Below are positions 22,253-28,473 of a stretch of DNA of 28,473 bases, in pieces. The notes beneath the pieces were generated by a model. The model was not told the origin of the DNA, did no database searches, and was given only the letters and a program-made list of their open reading frames with translations. Both the position numbers and the translations under genes were made by a program. The stretch comes from DASRVA01 sp050732935 (lineage in GTDB: Bacteria; Gemmatimonadota; Gemmatimonadetes; JACCXV01; JAHWKZ01). Every line of letters begins with the position of its first letter. The stretch's first letter is position 1. The stretch covers positions 1 to 28,473 of the forward strand of contig JBOHRW010000164.1 in assembly GCA_050732935.1 (NCBI GenBank), in the 5' to 3' direction.

Positions 22253-22921
22253 TCAGCCAAGTCGGAGGCGGGCGCGCTTCGTCGCCAGCGGGAGGCGGCG
22301 GAACCGTCGCAGCGCGCGGATCTGTCGCTCGGCCGGCAGCGCTTCGAACCCGTCCAGAAAGCGGGCCGCCCCGCGGGCCGCGTTCCGGTAGCGCCCGCCG
22401 ATCGCCGCATCCTCATAGGGCACGTCCCAGCGGCTGATCGCGTGATGCCGGGCCCAGGCGCGGTCTTCCTCGGTATAGCGCCCGGTCAGCCCGAGCAGGA
22501 AATGCCGCACGACGAGGTAGGCGTCGATCCGGGCCATCAGCTCGAGCTCGTCGAGAAACTCCTCGGCCTGGACCCGGCCGGTTCCGCTCTCGCGGAAGGC
22601 GAACGTCGTGTGGACGGCGTGGCTCAGCTCCTCCGCGAAAACGAGGAAAGGCACCACGTTCGCCTCGCCGAGCGTTCGACGGGGATCGTGCTCCTCGAGC
22701 GCGCCGATGGTCTCGGACGCGTAGAACAGGGCCAGCCGCAGGTTGCCGCCGTCGATATAGTAGAAGAACCGCGCCGAGTCCGACATCTCGGCGTGCCAAT
22801 CGGAGCGCGACACCAGCTCCGCACACCGTCGGGGGCCGACCACGCAGCGCTCCAGGTCGATCCCGGCGCGCCGGTCGTAGGTGTTTTCGAACACGCGCTG
22901 GAGCTCACCGAGCAACGCCAT
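22253..22921 (-). CDS. Unrecognised protein with EExxH-type motif
   Basis: A 222-residue soluble, mostly helical protein that I cannot assign. There is no signal peptide or membrane segment. Notable are RFFYYIDGGNLRLALFYASE (51-70) and FLVFAEELSHAVH (92-104). Glu97, Glu98, His101 and His104, followed by a Glu-rich helix (QAEEFLDELELMARIDAYL), could form a metal or di-iron site; this is a guess from residue spacing. The C-terminus is Arg/Ala-rich. It starts 4 bases after the stop of the preceding gene, so both must be made together. It is the last gene of the minus-strand run and converges with the SGNH-like gene. Confidence 0.78.
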   Translation of the reverse strand: MALLGELQRVFENTYDRRAGIDLERCVVGPRRCAELVSRSDWHAEMSDSARFFYYIDGGNLRLALFYASETIGALEEHDPRRTLGEANVVPFLVFAEELSHAVHTTFAFRESGTGRVQAEEFLDELELMARIDAYLVVRHFLLGLTGRYTEEDRAWARHHAISRWDVPYEDAAIGGRYRNAARGAARFLDGFEALPAERQIRALRRFRRLPLATKRARLRLG

Positions 22922-22925
22922 CGCC

Positions 22926-23615
22926 CTAGTTCCGAACCCGATAAAGGGCCTGCCGGCAGAGCCGGTCGACGGATTCCGGCCGCGGCGCCAGGTGCAGGTG
23001 CTCGTCCACCAGATCGTTGAGCGCCTGACGGAGAATCGGGAACTCCTGGGCCAGGAATCCCAGCACCTCGCCCAGGTCGTGACGGCGGGCGGGCTCCGTC
23101 CGCGCCGCGGCCGCGTAGCAGCTGCGACCCATCTCCTCGTAGTAGTCGAGGTTGACCGGACGCCGGCCGTAGGTGAACCGGTGGTAGATCCAGTCGGGGA
23201 AGAGCCCCGCCAGATAGAGCGCCCGGTTGCCCGCTTCGGCCTGGAGCTCGAAGGCCCGCTGGGGACTGTGGGCCTCGACGCTGGCGCGGATCAGGTCCAC
23301 CATGTAGAGCGTTTCGCGCGCCGGCAGCGGACCGTTCCGCTGCGCGTGATAGGAGAGCAGCGATCCCACGTAGTCGGACGCCACACGATGGTCGATGCCA
23401 TGGTCGAGAAATACGCGGCGGACCAGGACGTAGTAGAAGAAGTAGGGCGAGATGTGGAGCAGGCGCGGGGCCTGCAGGAGACGCTCGAAGAGCTCGCGGC
23501 TGTCGAGGAGCCGGTCGACCGCCTCCGGGTCGGCCGCCAGCGACCGGAGCGCCTCGCCATCGGCTTCGCTCTGGGCGAGCTCGCCCACCAGGAAGTCGAG
23601 ATCGCGCTCGGTCAT
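22926..23615 (-). CDS. Unrecognised helical protein, first of a two-gene unit
   Basis: A 229-residue soluble protein with no family I recognise. It is predicted helical throughout, with an acidic N-terminus (MTERDLDFLVGELAQSEADG), an aromatic-rich segment (LLHISPYFFYYVLVRRVFLDHGI, about 53-75) and a second aromatic cluster (FPDWIYHRFTYGRRPVNLDYYEEMG, about 139-163). Conserved-looking His and Tyr residues in those clusters hint at ligand or cofactor binding, but no motif is diagnostic. It lies 23 bases downstream of moaE and 4 bases upstream of the other unrecognised gene, so it belongs to the moaD/crp/moaE transcript by position. The ATG at 23615 is the first in-frame ATG after the moaE stop. 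Confidence 0.8.
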   Translation of the reverse strand: MTERDLDFLVGELAQSEADGEALRSLAADPEAVDRLLDSRELFERLLQAPRLLHISPYFFYYVLVRRVFLDHGIDHRVASDYVGSLLSYHAQRNGPLPARETLYMVDLIRASVEAHSPQRAFELQAEAGNRALYLAGLFPDWIYHRFTYGRRPVNLDYYEEMGRSCYAAAARTEPARRHDLGEVLGFLAQEFPILRQALNDLVDEHLHLAPRPESVDRLCRQALYRVRN

Positions 23616-23638
23616 GCGCGAGCGACAGTTCGCTACGA

Positions 23639-24088
23639 TCAGGGCGGCTCACCTCCCCGGTTCGGGGGCTCCACGTTCTCGCGCCAGACCGTTCCGTCGT
23701 CGAGAAACTCCTTCTTCCACATCGGGAGCTCCCGCTTGAGGTGCTCGATGCCGAAGGCGCACGCGGCCAGAGCATCGGCGCGATGCGGAGCCGAGATCGC
23801 TACCACCACGCTGGCCTCGCCGATCTCGACCCGGCCCAGACGGTGGGCGATCGCGACGCCCGTCACCGAAGGCCAGCGTTCGGCAATTTCCATACCAACA
23901 GCCTCGAGCGTACGTTCCGCCAATGGGCCGTAAGCCTCGTATTCGAGGTGGCGTACTCTCTTGCCCTCGAAAGAGTTACGGGCTGTGCCGACGAACGATG
24001 CCACGGCCCCCGCCGAGGGGTGAGCCACCTTCGCGACGAGCGCTTCCAGGGAGAGCGGGCTCTCGGTGATCTCGAAGTGGGTGTGCAC
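23639..24088 (-). CDS. moaE: Molybdopterin synthase catalytic subunit
   Basis: A 149-residue large subunit of molybdopterin synthase, which inserts two sulfurs from MoaD into cyclic pyranopterin monophosphate. Seen: FVGTARNSFEGKRVRHLEYEAY (32-53), HRLGRVEIGEASVVVAISAPHR (82-103) and HLKRELPMWKKEF (116-128), with Lys118 and Lys125/126 at the catalytic positions. The GTG at 24088 was chosen over upstream codons because it begins the conserved HTHFEITESPLS strand and has GAGG a few bases before it. moaD lies two genes upstream with a Crp-type regulator between. moaC is on the opposite strand, about 3.7 kb away. moaA is not in the window. Confidence 0.95.
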   Translation of the reverse strand: MHTHFEITESPLSLEALVAKVAHPSAGAVASFVGTARNSFEGKRVRHLEYEAYGPLAERTLEAVGMEIAERWPSVTGVAIAHRLGRVEIGEASVVVAISAPHRADALAACAFGIEHLKRELPMWKKEFLDDGTVWRENVEPPNRGGEPP

Positions 24089-24154
24089 GAGCCTCAGAAA
24101 TCCGTCGGCAGCAGTCGCGCGCCGGCGGTGCCAGCTTCCGACCACCAGCGGCGC

Positions 24155-24922
24155 TCAATCACGGGATGGGCCGAGGGGGCGGGGCCAGCTCCACTCTTCA
24201 TCGTCCTCGTGCTCGCGCAGAAGTTCGTACCGCCGCTGGGCCAGGATCTCGCCGAGTCGGCTCGGCCGCACGAGCAGGCCGTGCTGGCCCTGGCGCTTCA
24301 CCGCCCCCTCCTCCTCCAGCGCCCTGAGCAACGTGGTGATGTGCGGTCGCGAGGCGCCGATGATCTGGCCCATGCTCTCATGGGTGAGAGAATAGCGGAG
24401 GCCGACGAACCGCGAGCTCGGAGCTCCCGCGTTATCGGCCAGGTCGAAGAGGAGCTGGCTGAGCCGGATCCGGGCGTCGTCCGACATGCAGGCCATCAAC
24501 CGATCGTTCATGCTATCGATTCGATGGCTGAGCGCGCGTGTCACGCCGATCAGGAGCTCCGGGTGTCGGTGGCCCACCTCCAGGAAGTCAAGGATACGGA
24601 AGGCAACCGCTCGCACGGGCTGCAGGGCGAGAATCTCGTAGTCCTCGATCCCGCTGTCTCCGATGAGGAGCTGCTCCCCGTAGATCTCTCCCGGATGATA
24701 GATGTAGACGATCCGCTCCTCGCCCTCTGCGCTGATGCCGATCAGCTTGCCGAGTCCCTCCAGGATCACACCCAGTTTCGGCGGCGGGTCGACGAGCGGG
24801 ACGATGCGGTCGCCCGTCTCGTACCGGACTTCGTGAGCCTCCGCCGCCAGTTCTTCCAGCGCCGGTGCGGGCAGGCTCCGGAGGGCACGGCTGGCGCGAA
24901 GCGTTTCGACGTGGGCGGCCAT
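24155..24922 (-). CDS. Crp/Fnr-family transcriptional regulator
   Basis: A 255-residue regulator. A cyclic-nucleotide-binding-type beta barrel (about 15-120, with GVILEGLGKLIGISAEGEER and HPGEIYGEQLLIGD) joins through the dimer helix (122-150) to a winged helix-turn-helix (179-205, SLTHESMGQIIGASRPHITTLLRAL). It lacks the N-terminal Cys cluster of FNR, so it is not an oxygen-sensing Fe-S protein of that kind. The barrel lacks a clear cAMP-contacting Arg-Thr-Ala motif, so the effector is unknown. A basic, acidic-tipped tail of about 25 residues follows. The ATG at 24922 starts the usual N-terminal helix. It sits between moaD and moaE, which makes control of molybdenum cofactor synthesis or anaerobic respiration plausible. 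Confidence 0.92.
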   Translation of the reverse strand: MAAHVETLRASRALRSLPAPALEELAAEAHEVRYETGDRIVPLVDPPPKLGVILEGLGKLIGISAEGEERIVYIYHPGEIYGEQLLIGDSGIEDYEILALQPVRAVAFRILDFLEVGHRHPELLIGVTRALSHRIDSMNDRLMACMSDDARIRLSQLLFDLADNAGAPSSRFVGLRYSLTHESMGQIIGASRPHITTLLRALEEEGAVKRQGQHGLLVRPSRLGEILAQRRYELLREHEDDEEWSWPRPLGPSRD

Positions 24923-24980
24923 CGGGGATTCCAACCTACATGCCGACCGGCCGGGGACCAGCAGCGTTCGATCCGAAGGC

Positions 24981-25235
24981 TCAGCCGCCGCCCACCGGCG
25001 GGATGATCGCCATCTCGTCGCCGGGGGCGACCCGGGCGGCGACATCCACGTAACGCCGGTTGACCGCGACTCGCGAGCGGGGCAGCAGGTCCACGAGGCC
25101 CGGATGCGCGCGCCCCAGGGCCGCCAGGACCTCGGCCGCCGTGGCCGGCACCGGGACCTCCACCGACGCGCGATCCCTACCGATCGCCTCGCGCGCGGGG
25201 CCGAACAGGAGCACCTCGAAGGTCGTCGCGCTCAT
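24981..25235 (-). CDS. moaD: Molybdopterin synthase sulfur carrier subunit
   Basis: An 84-residue ubiquitin-fold sulfur carrier. The C-terminus IIPPVGGG ends in the Gly-Gly needed for adenylation by MoeB and thiocarboxylate formation. FEVLLFGPAREAIG at the N-terminus and VAVNRRYVD, then VAPGDEMAIIPP, are typical of MoaD. The start is an ATG at 25235 with GGGAG just upstream, overlapping the stop of the alpha/beta hydrolase gene (ATGA). A longer frame reading back to 25376 lies inside the hydrolase gene and was rejected. It works with MoaE encoded two genes downstream. Confidence 0.93.
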   Translation of the reverse strand: MSATTFEVLLFGPAREAIGRDRASVEVPVPATAAEVLAALGRAHPGLVDLLPRSRVAVNRRYVDVAARVAPGDEMAIIPPVGGG

Positions 25236-26185
25236 CCGCTCCCGCGACCGGCGACCATTCCGCCCGTCTCTGCGACCTCTGCCAGATGGCGCTGGAAGAA
25301 GGTCGTCACGCGCTTCGTGTAGGCCTCGCGATCGACGAAGTAGGCGCCGCAGTGATGGGCGCCCGACACCAGCCACAGGTCGGCCGCCGCTTCGGCGGCC
25401 AGTCGCTGCGCGTGCGCGTATGGCACGGTGACGTCGCCCGTCCCCTGGATCACCAGGATCGGCTTGTCGAGCCCGCCGATCGCATCCACGGGCGCGATCT
25501 CACGGAAGCCCGGCTTGCCGAGGCGACGATGCCACCACTCCATGACGGGCAGGAACAGGCGCCCGTCCACCCGTGCCCCCAGGTACCGCGCGGCCTCACG
25601 AATCGCCATCTCTTCGAGGATCTCGCGCTGGCTGGCGAAGCAGCTGTCCAGAACGATCGCCCGGACGCGCGGATCGTTCCCGCCCAAGACCGCGACCGCC
25701 GCCCCCATCGAGAACCCGAGGAGCCCGATCCGCGCGTCCGGGATCCGGCGACCAACCGCATCCAGGGCCGCCTCGAGGTCGCGCCGCTCCCAGAGACCCA
25801 TCGAGATCGGCGCGGGTTCGCTCCGTCCGCGGCCCCGGAAGTCGAACAGGAGCACGTTGAAGCCGGCCCGCCACAGGTTTGTCGAAATCCCTAGCAACTG
25901 CCCCATGTGGCCGCGGTAGCCGTGCAGCGAGAGGATGGTCTGACTCGTCCCGGGGCGCGGCAGGAACCAGCCGCGGATCGCGATCCCGTCCGCCGTCCGG
26001 AACTCCCACTCCTCGTGCTCGGCGCCCAGCTCCCAGGGCGTGAACGTGAAGCTCGGATCGGGATAGACGAGGACGCGGCGATTGAGCCGCCAGGATCCGA
26101 ACCAGCCGAACAGCAGCCAGATGCCAAAGATCGCCGCCCCGGCAAGGAGGAGGAGGGCGAGTAGCGCCAGGACAATGGCGCTCAC
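25232..26185 (-). CDS. Membrane-anchored alpha/beta hydrolase
   Basis: A 317-residue protein with one N-terminal transmembrane helix (residues 3-29) and an alpha/beta-hydrolase domain. The oxyanion segment is LSLHGYRGHMGQLLG. The nucleophile elbow is GLLGFSMGAA with Ser159. Asp251 lies in QGTGDVTVPY and the catalytic His (277 or 278) in SGAHHCGAY, so the triad is complete. The layout resembles the BAAT/YfhR/Bem46-like subgroup, which has esterase- or peptidase-like activities of unknown substrate. The start is a GTG at 26185 overlapping the diguanylate cyclase stop (GTGA). The stop overlaps the moaD start (ATGA), so three genes are coupled. Confidence 0.9.
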   Translation of the reverse strand: MSAIVLALLALLLLAGAAIFGIWLLFGWFGSWRLNRRVLVYPDPSFTFTPWELGAEHEEWEFRTADGIAIRGWFLPRPGTSQTILSLHGYRGHMGQLLGISTNLWRAGFNVLLFDFRGRGRSEPAPISMGLWERRDLEAALDAVGRRIPDARIGLLGFSMGAAVAVLGGNDPRVRAIVLDSCFASQREILEEMAIREAARYLGARVDGRLFLPVMEWWHRRLGKPGFREIAPVDAIGGLDKPILVIQGTGDVTVPYAHAQRLAAEAAADLWLVSGAHHCGAYFVDREAYTKRVTTFFQRHLAEVAETGGMVAGRGSG

Positions 26186-27606
26186 TCCTCGCTGGACCGG
26201 GCTTCCGCCGTGATGGACCGGTCGCGACCGCCGCGCTTCGCGGTGTAGAGGGCCCGGTCGGCCCAGGCGATCAGCGCGTCCTGATGGTGCCGGGGCTCGG
26301 TGAAGGCGTCCGAGCTGAAGGGCATGCAGGCCACCCCGCAGGAGATCGTGAGCGTCTGTCCCTGGAGCGCCTCGAAGTAATGCGCCTTGACCGCCTGCCT
26401 TATCCGCTCGGCCTGGCGGAAGGCGCCGGCCAGGTTCGTCTCCGGCAGCAGGACGGCGAACTCTTCGCCCCCATAGCGGGCCAGCAGGTCGGTCTCGCGG
26501 ATGGCGCGCAGGAGCACGTTGGCCAGCTCCCGCAGCACGGCGTCCCCGCGCTGGTGGCCATGCGTGTCGTTGACGTTCTTGAAGTGATCGAGATCGAGGA
26601 GGATCAACGCCAGATCGGAGCGATACCGCTCGGCGCGTTTGTACTCCTCTTCGAGCCGTTGATAGAAGTGACGGTGGTTGTGCAGCTTGGTGAGGTCGTC
26701 GGTGTTGGCCAGCGTGGCCAGCCGCTGGTTGTCGATGGCGGCCTGCTCGTATAGCGCGGCGTTCGAGAGGCCGTTGACGGCGGCGCTGGCGACGACCTGC
26801 GCGAACTTGATCTCCGGCTCGGTGTAGGGCCGCAGCTCCCGCGAGCTCAGCAGGACGTAGTCCCCCAGGTCCTCGCGCTGGATCTCTAGCGGGACGATGA
26901 GCACCGACTTGGGGTCCGGGATCTTGTCACGGATCTCGGCGGTCAGCGGATCGCTGTCGGTGTCATCGATCACGACGACCCGGCGCTCGGCGAATGCCTT
27001 CTGGATCTCCGGGTAGTCGGTGAGGTCGATGCGCAGGTTCCGGATCTCGGCGTCGTCCTGGGTGGCGACGACGTAGCCGGTCTCGCGGTCGGCGACCTTG
27101 ATCAGCGAAGCCCGATCCGACTGCACCACCCCTCCCAGCTCGCTCACGATCGTATACAGAACCTTGTCGCTGTCCAGAGACGATGAAACCGCCTGCGAGA
27201 TCCGGAGCATGGCCGCCAGATCATCGTGGTAGCGCTTGACCTCCAGGTTGGTTCGGATCCGGGCGACCAGCTCGTCGAAGAAAAACGGCTTGGTGACGTA
27301 GTCGCTGGCACCCGCCTCGAGCGCCTTGACGACGTCCTGGCGACCGCTGCGTGCGGTCAGCATCAGAATCCGCACGTCGCGGAGGTAGGGATCCTGACGG
27401 AAGGTCCGGCAGACGCTCACCCCGTCGACCTCAGGCATCATCACGTCCAGCAGCACCAGGTCGGGAGGGTATTCTCTGGCTATTTCTATCGCCTCCCTGC
27501 CATTCGCGGCCACAGATGTCCGATACCCTTTGAACTGCAGCATCGTGGTCAGCGTGTCGCAGATCGAGGGATCGTCGTCGACGACGAGGATGTACGGTTC
27601 CCCCAC
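26182..27606 (-). CDS. Response regulator-GAF-GGDEF diguanylate cyclase
   Basis: A 474-residue signalling protein. It has a receiver domain (1-120) with acidic pocket DDD (10-12), phosphoacceptor Asp54 and Lys106, a GAF domain (about 140-285) and a GGDEF domain (about 300-465). The GGDEF domain has GGEEF (379-383) and the I-site RETD (370-373) five residues upstream. It should therefore make c-di-GMP from two GTP and be product-inhibited, with phosphorylation and a GAF ligand as inputs. No histidine kinase gene is adjacent, so the partner is elsewhere. A GTG at 27606 is the start. It follows gyrA by 42 bases and is translationally coupled to the alpha/beta hydrolase gene downstream. Confidence 0.94.
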   Translation of the reverse strand: MGEPYILVVDDDPSICDTLTTMLQFKGYRTSVAANGREAIEIAREYPPDLVLLDVMMPEVDGVSVCRTFRQDPYLRDVRILMLTARSGRQDVVKALEAGASDYVTKPFFFDELVARIRTNLEVKRYHDDLAAMLRISQAVSSSLDSDKVLYTIVSELGGVVQSDRASLIKVADRETGYVVATQDDAEIRNLRIDLTDYPEIQKAFAERRVVVIDDTDSDPLTAEIRDKIPDPKSVLIVPLEIQREDLGDYVLLSSRELRPYTEPEIKFAQVVASAAVNGLSNAALYEQAAIDNQRLATLANTDDLTKLHNHRHFYQRLEEEYKRAERYRSDLALILLDLDHFKNVNDTHGHQRGDAVLRELANVLLRAIRETDLLARYGGEEFAVLLPETNLAGAFRQAERIRQAVKAHYFEALQGQTLTISCGVACMPFSSDAFTEPRHHQDALIAWADRALYTAKRGGRDRSITAEARSSEE

Positions 27607-27648
27607 CGCCGGGCGGGGCTCGGCTCTGGCGGGCGCGTTCAGGCGGGT

Positions 27649-28473
27649 TCACTCCGTTTCGGGTTGCATGTCGAGCTGCGGCTCGTCCTCCAGCTCGGTG
27701 CCGGGGGTCGCCAGGTCGATCTCGCCTCCGTTCTCAAGCACGACCCGTGCCACGTCCCCGACCTTGTGTCCCTTCTCGAGATTGATCAGCCGCACGCCCT
27801 GGGTGGCGCGGCCCATCACGCGCACCCCCTTGACGGGAAAGCGGATGATGATGCCGCCGGTCGTGACGATCATGAGCTCGTCCCGCTCGACGACCTCCTT
27901 CACGCCCACCAGCGGGCCCGTCTTCTTGGAGGGGTTGAGGGTTTTGATGCCCTTCCCGCCGCGGTGGGTCACCCGGTAGTCGCGGATCCGGGTGCGCTTG
28001 CCGTATCCGTTCTCGGTGACGGCGAAGATCGCGTTCTGGTCGTTCTTGACGACCACCATGTCCAGGACGCCGTCGTCCTTCCCCTGCAGCGTGATGCCCT
28101 TCACGCCCTGGGTGTTCCGGCCCATGTCGCGCACCTCGTCCTCATGGAAGCGGATCGCCTGGCCCTTGCGGGTGGCCAGCACGATGTCGTTCGAGCCGTC
28201 CGTGAGCTGGGCGCTGATCAGCCGGTCGCCTTCGCTCACGCGAATGGCGATGATGCCGCCCCGACGGGGGTTCCCGTACGCCGACAACACGGTCTTCTTG
28301 ACCAGCCCGTGCTCGGTGGCCATGACGACGGAGTGCTGGTCGTCGAAGGCGCGCACGCTGATGACGTCGGCCACCGTATCCCCCGGGGCCATCTCGAGCA
28401 GGTTCACGATCGGCTTGCCCCGGCTCGCGCGCCCTCCCTGCGGAATGTCGTACACCTTGAGCCAGTGGCAGCG
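27649..28473 (-). CDS. gyrA: DNA gyrase subunit A, C-terminal part (5' end outside window)
   Basis: The last 274 residues of GyrA, forming the DNA-wrapping beta-pinwheel. The frame is open to the window edge. The segment begins RCHWLKVYDIPQGGRASRGKP, matching the start of the C-terminal domain, and continues with the repeated blades GLVKKTVLSAYGNPRRGGIIAI, VRDMGRNTQGVKGITL, GYGKRTRIRDYRVTHRGGKGI and VMGRATQGVRLI. It ends in an acidic tail (EDEPQLDMQPETE), which in other bacteria tunes supercoiling activity. The GyrA box lies upstream of the window. The domain could also belong to ParC, but the length and the well-kept blade motifs favour GyrA. It heads the minus-strand run. Confidence 0.94.
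   Translation of the reverse strand, partial: RCHWLKVYDIPQGGRASRGKPIVNLLEMAPGDTVADVISVRAFDDQHSVVMATEHGLVKKTVLSAYGNPRRGGIIAIRVSEGDRLISAQLTDGSNDIVLATRKGQAIRFHEDEVRDMGRNTQGVKGITLQGKDDGVLDMVVVKNDQNAIFAVTENGYGKRTRIRDYRVTHRGGKGIKTLNPSKKTGPLVGVKEVVERDELMIVTTGGIIIRFPVKGVRVMGRATQGVRLINLEKGHKVGDVARVVLENGGEIDLATPGTELEDEPQLDMQPETE

Noticed and set aside
1..28473. CRISPR array, transposase, integrase, toxin-antitoxin or phage defence system
   Set aside because: No regularly spaced repeats, transposase or integrase motifs, or defence-protein domains were seen on either strand; the gene content is mostly housekeeping and envelope.

Overview
The window is about 28.5 kb of gene-dense, GC-rich bacterial chromosome. 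It holds 27 protein genes, two of them cut by the window edges, and I see no tRNA, rRNA, CRISPR array, insertion sequence or phage gene. No stretch longer than about 300 bases lacks a gene. High GC, many GTG starts, 4-base stop/start overlaps, many secreted or lipobox-bearing proteins, a DUF4837-like lipoprotein and SGNH lipoproteins suggest a Gram-negative, double-membraned lineage. Gemmatimonadota is my best guess, from general resemblance only, with no marker-gene search behind it.

Layout: 1-2.4 kb holds the 3' end of a semialdehyde dehydrogenase, a SufR-like iron-sulfur winged-helix regulator, and a divergent pair encoding a small His-rich secreted protein and a Tat-type cupredoxin. 2.5-5.5 kb holds a HisN-type phosphatase and a glycine-zipper envelope protein (minus strand), then a 6-phosphofructokinase (plus). 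5.6-7.3 kb holds a tiny lysine-repeat DNA-binding-type protein and a PBP4-type D-Ala-D-Ala carboxypeptidase. 7.3-10.5 kb (minus) holds a beta-propeller protein, an M23 peptidase and lysA. 10.6-12.0 kb holds two unrecognised envelope proteins. 12.05-13.5 kb (minus) holds an SH3-repeat protein coupled to a PPC-domain protein.

13.66-22.2 kb is one plus-strand run: trmL, a DUF4837-like lipoprotein, dnaE, accA, moaC, a rhodanese-like lipoprotein and an SGNH-like lipoprotein. The last five genes are joined by 4-base overlaps. 28.47-22.25 kb is one minus-strand run: gyrA (3' end), a REC-GAF-GGDEF diguanylate cyclase, a membrane-anchored alpha/beta hydrolase, moaD, a Crp-type regulator, moaE and two unrecognised proteins.

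The two runs converge at about 22.23 kb. Together they carry moaC, moaD and moaE of molybdenum cofactor synthesis without moaA. The points I find most worth following are: the SufR-like regulator, whose probable leaderless promoter faces the cupredoxin promoter head-on; a large palindrome at the trmL promoter; moaC, which seems to start at CTG; two consecutive lipoproteins that have lost their catalytic residues; and the unrecognised two-gene unit after moaE.
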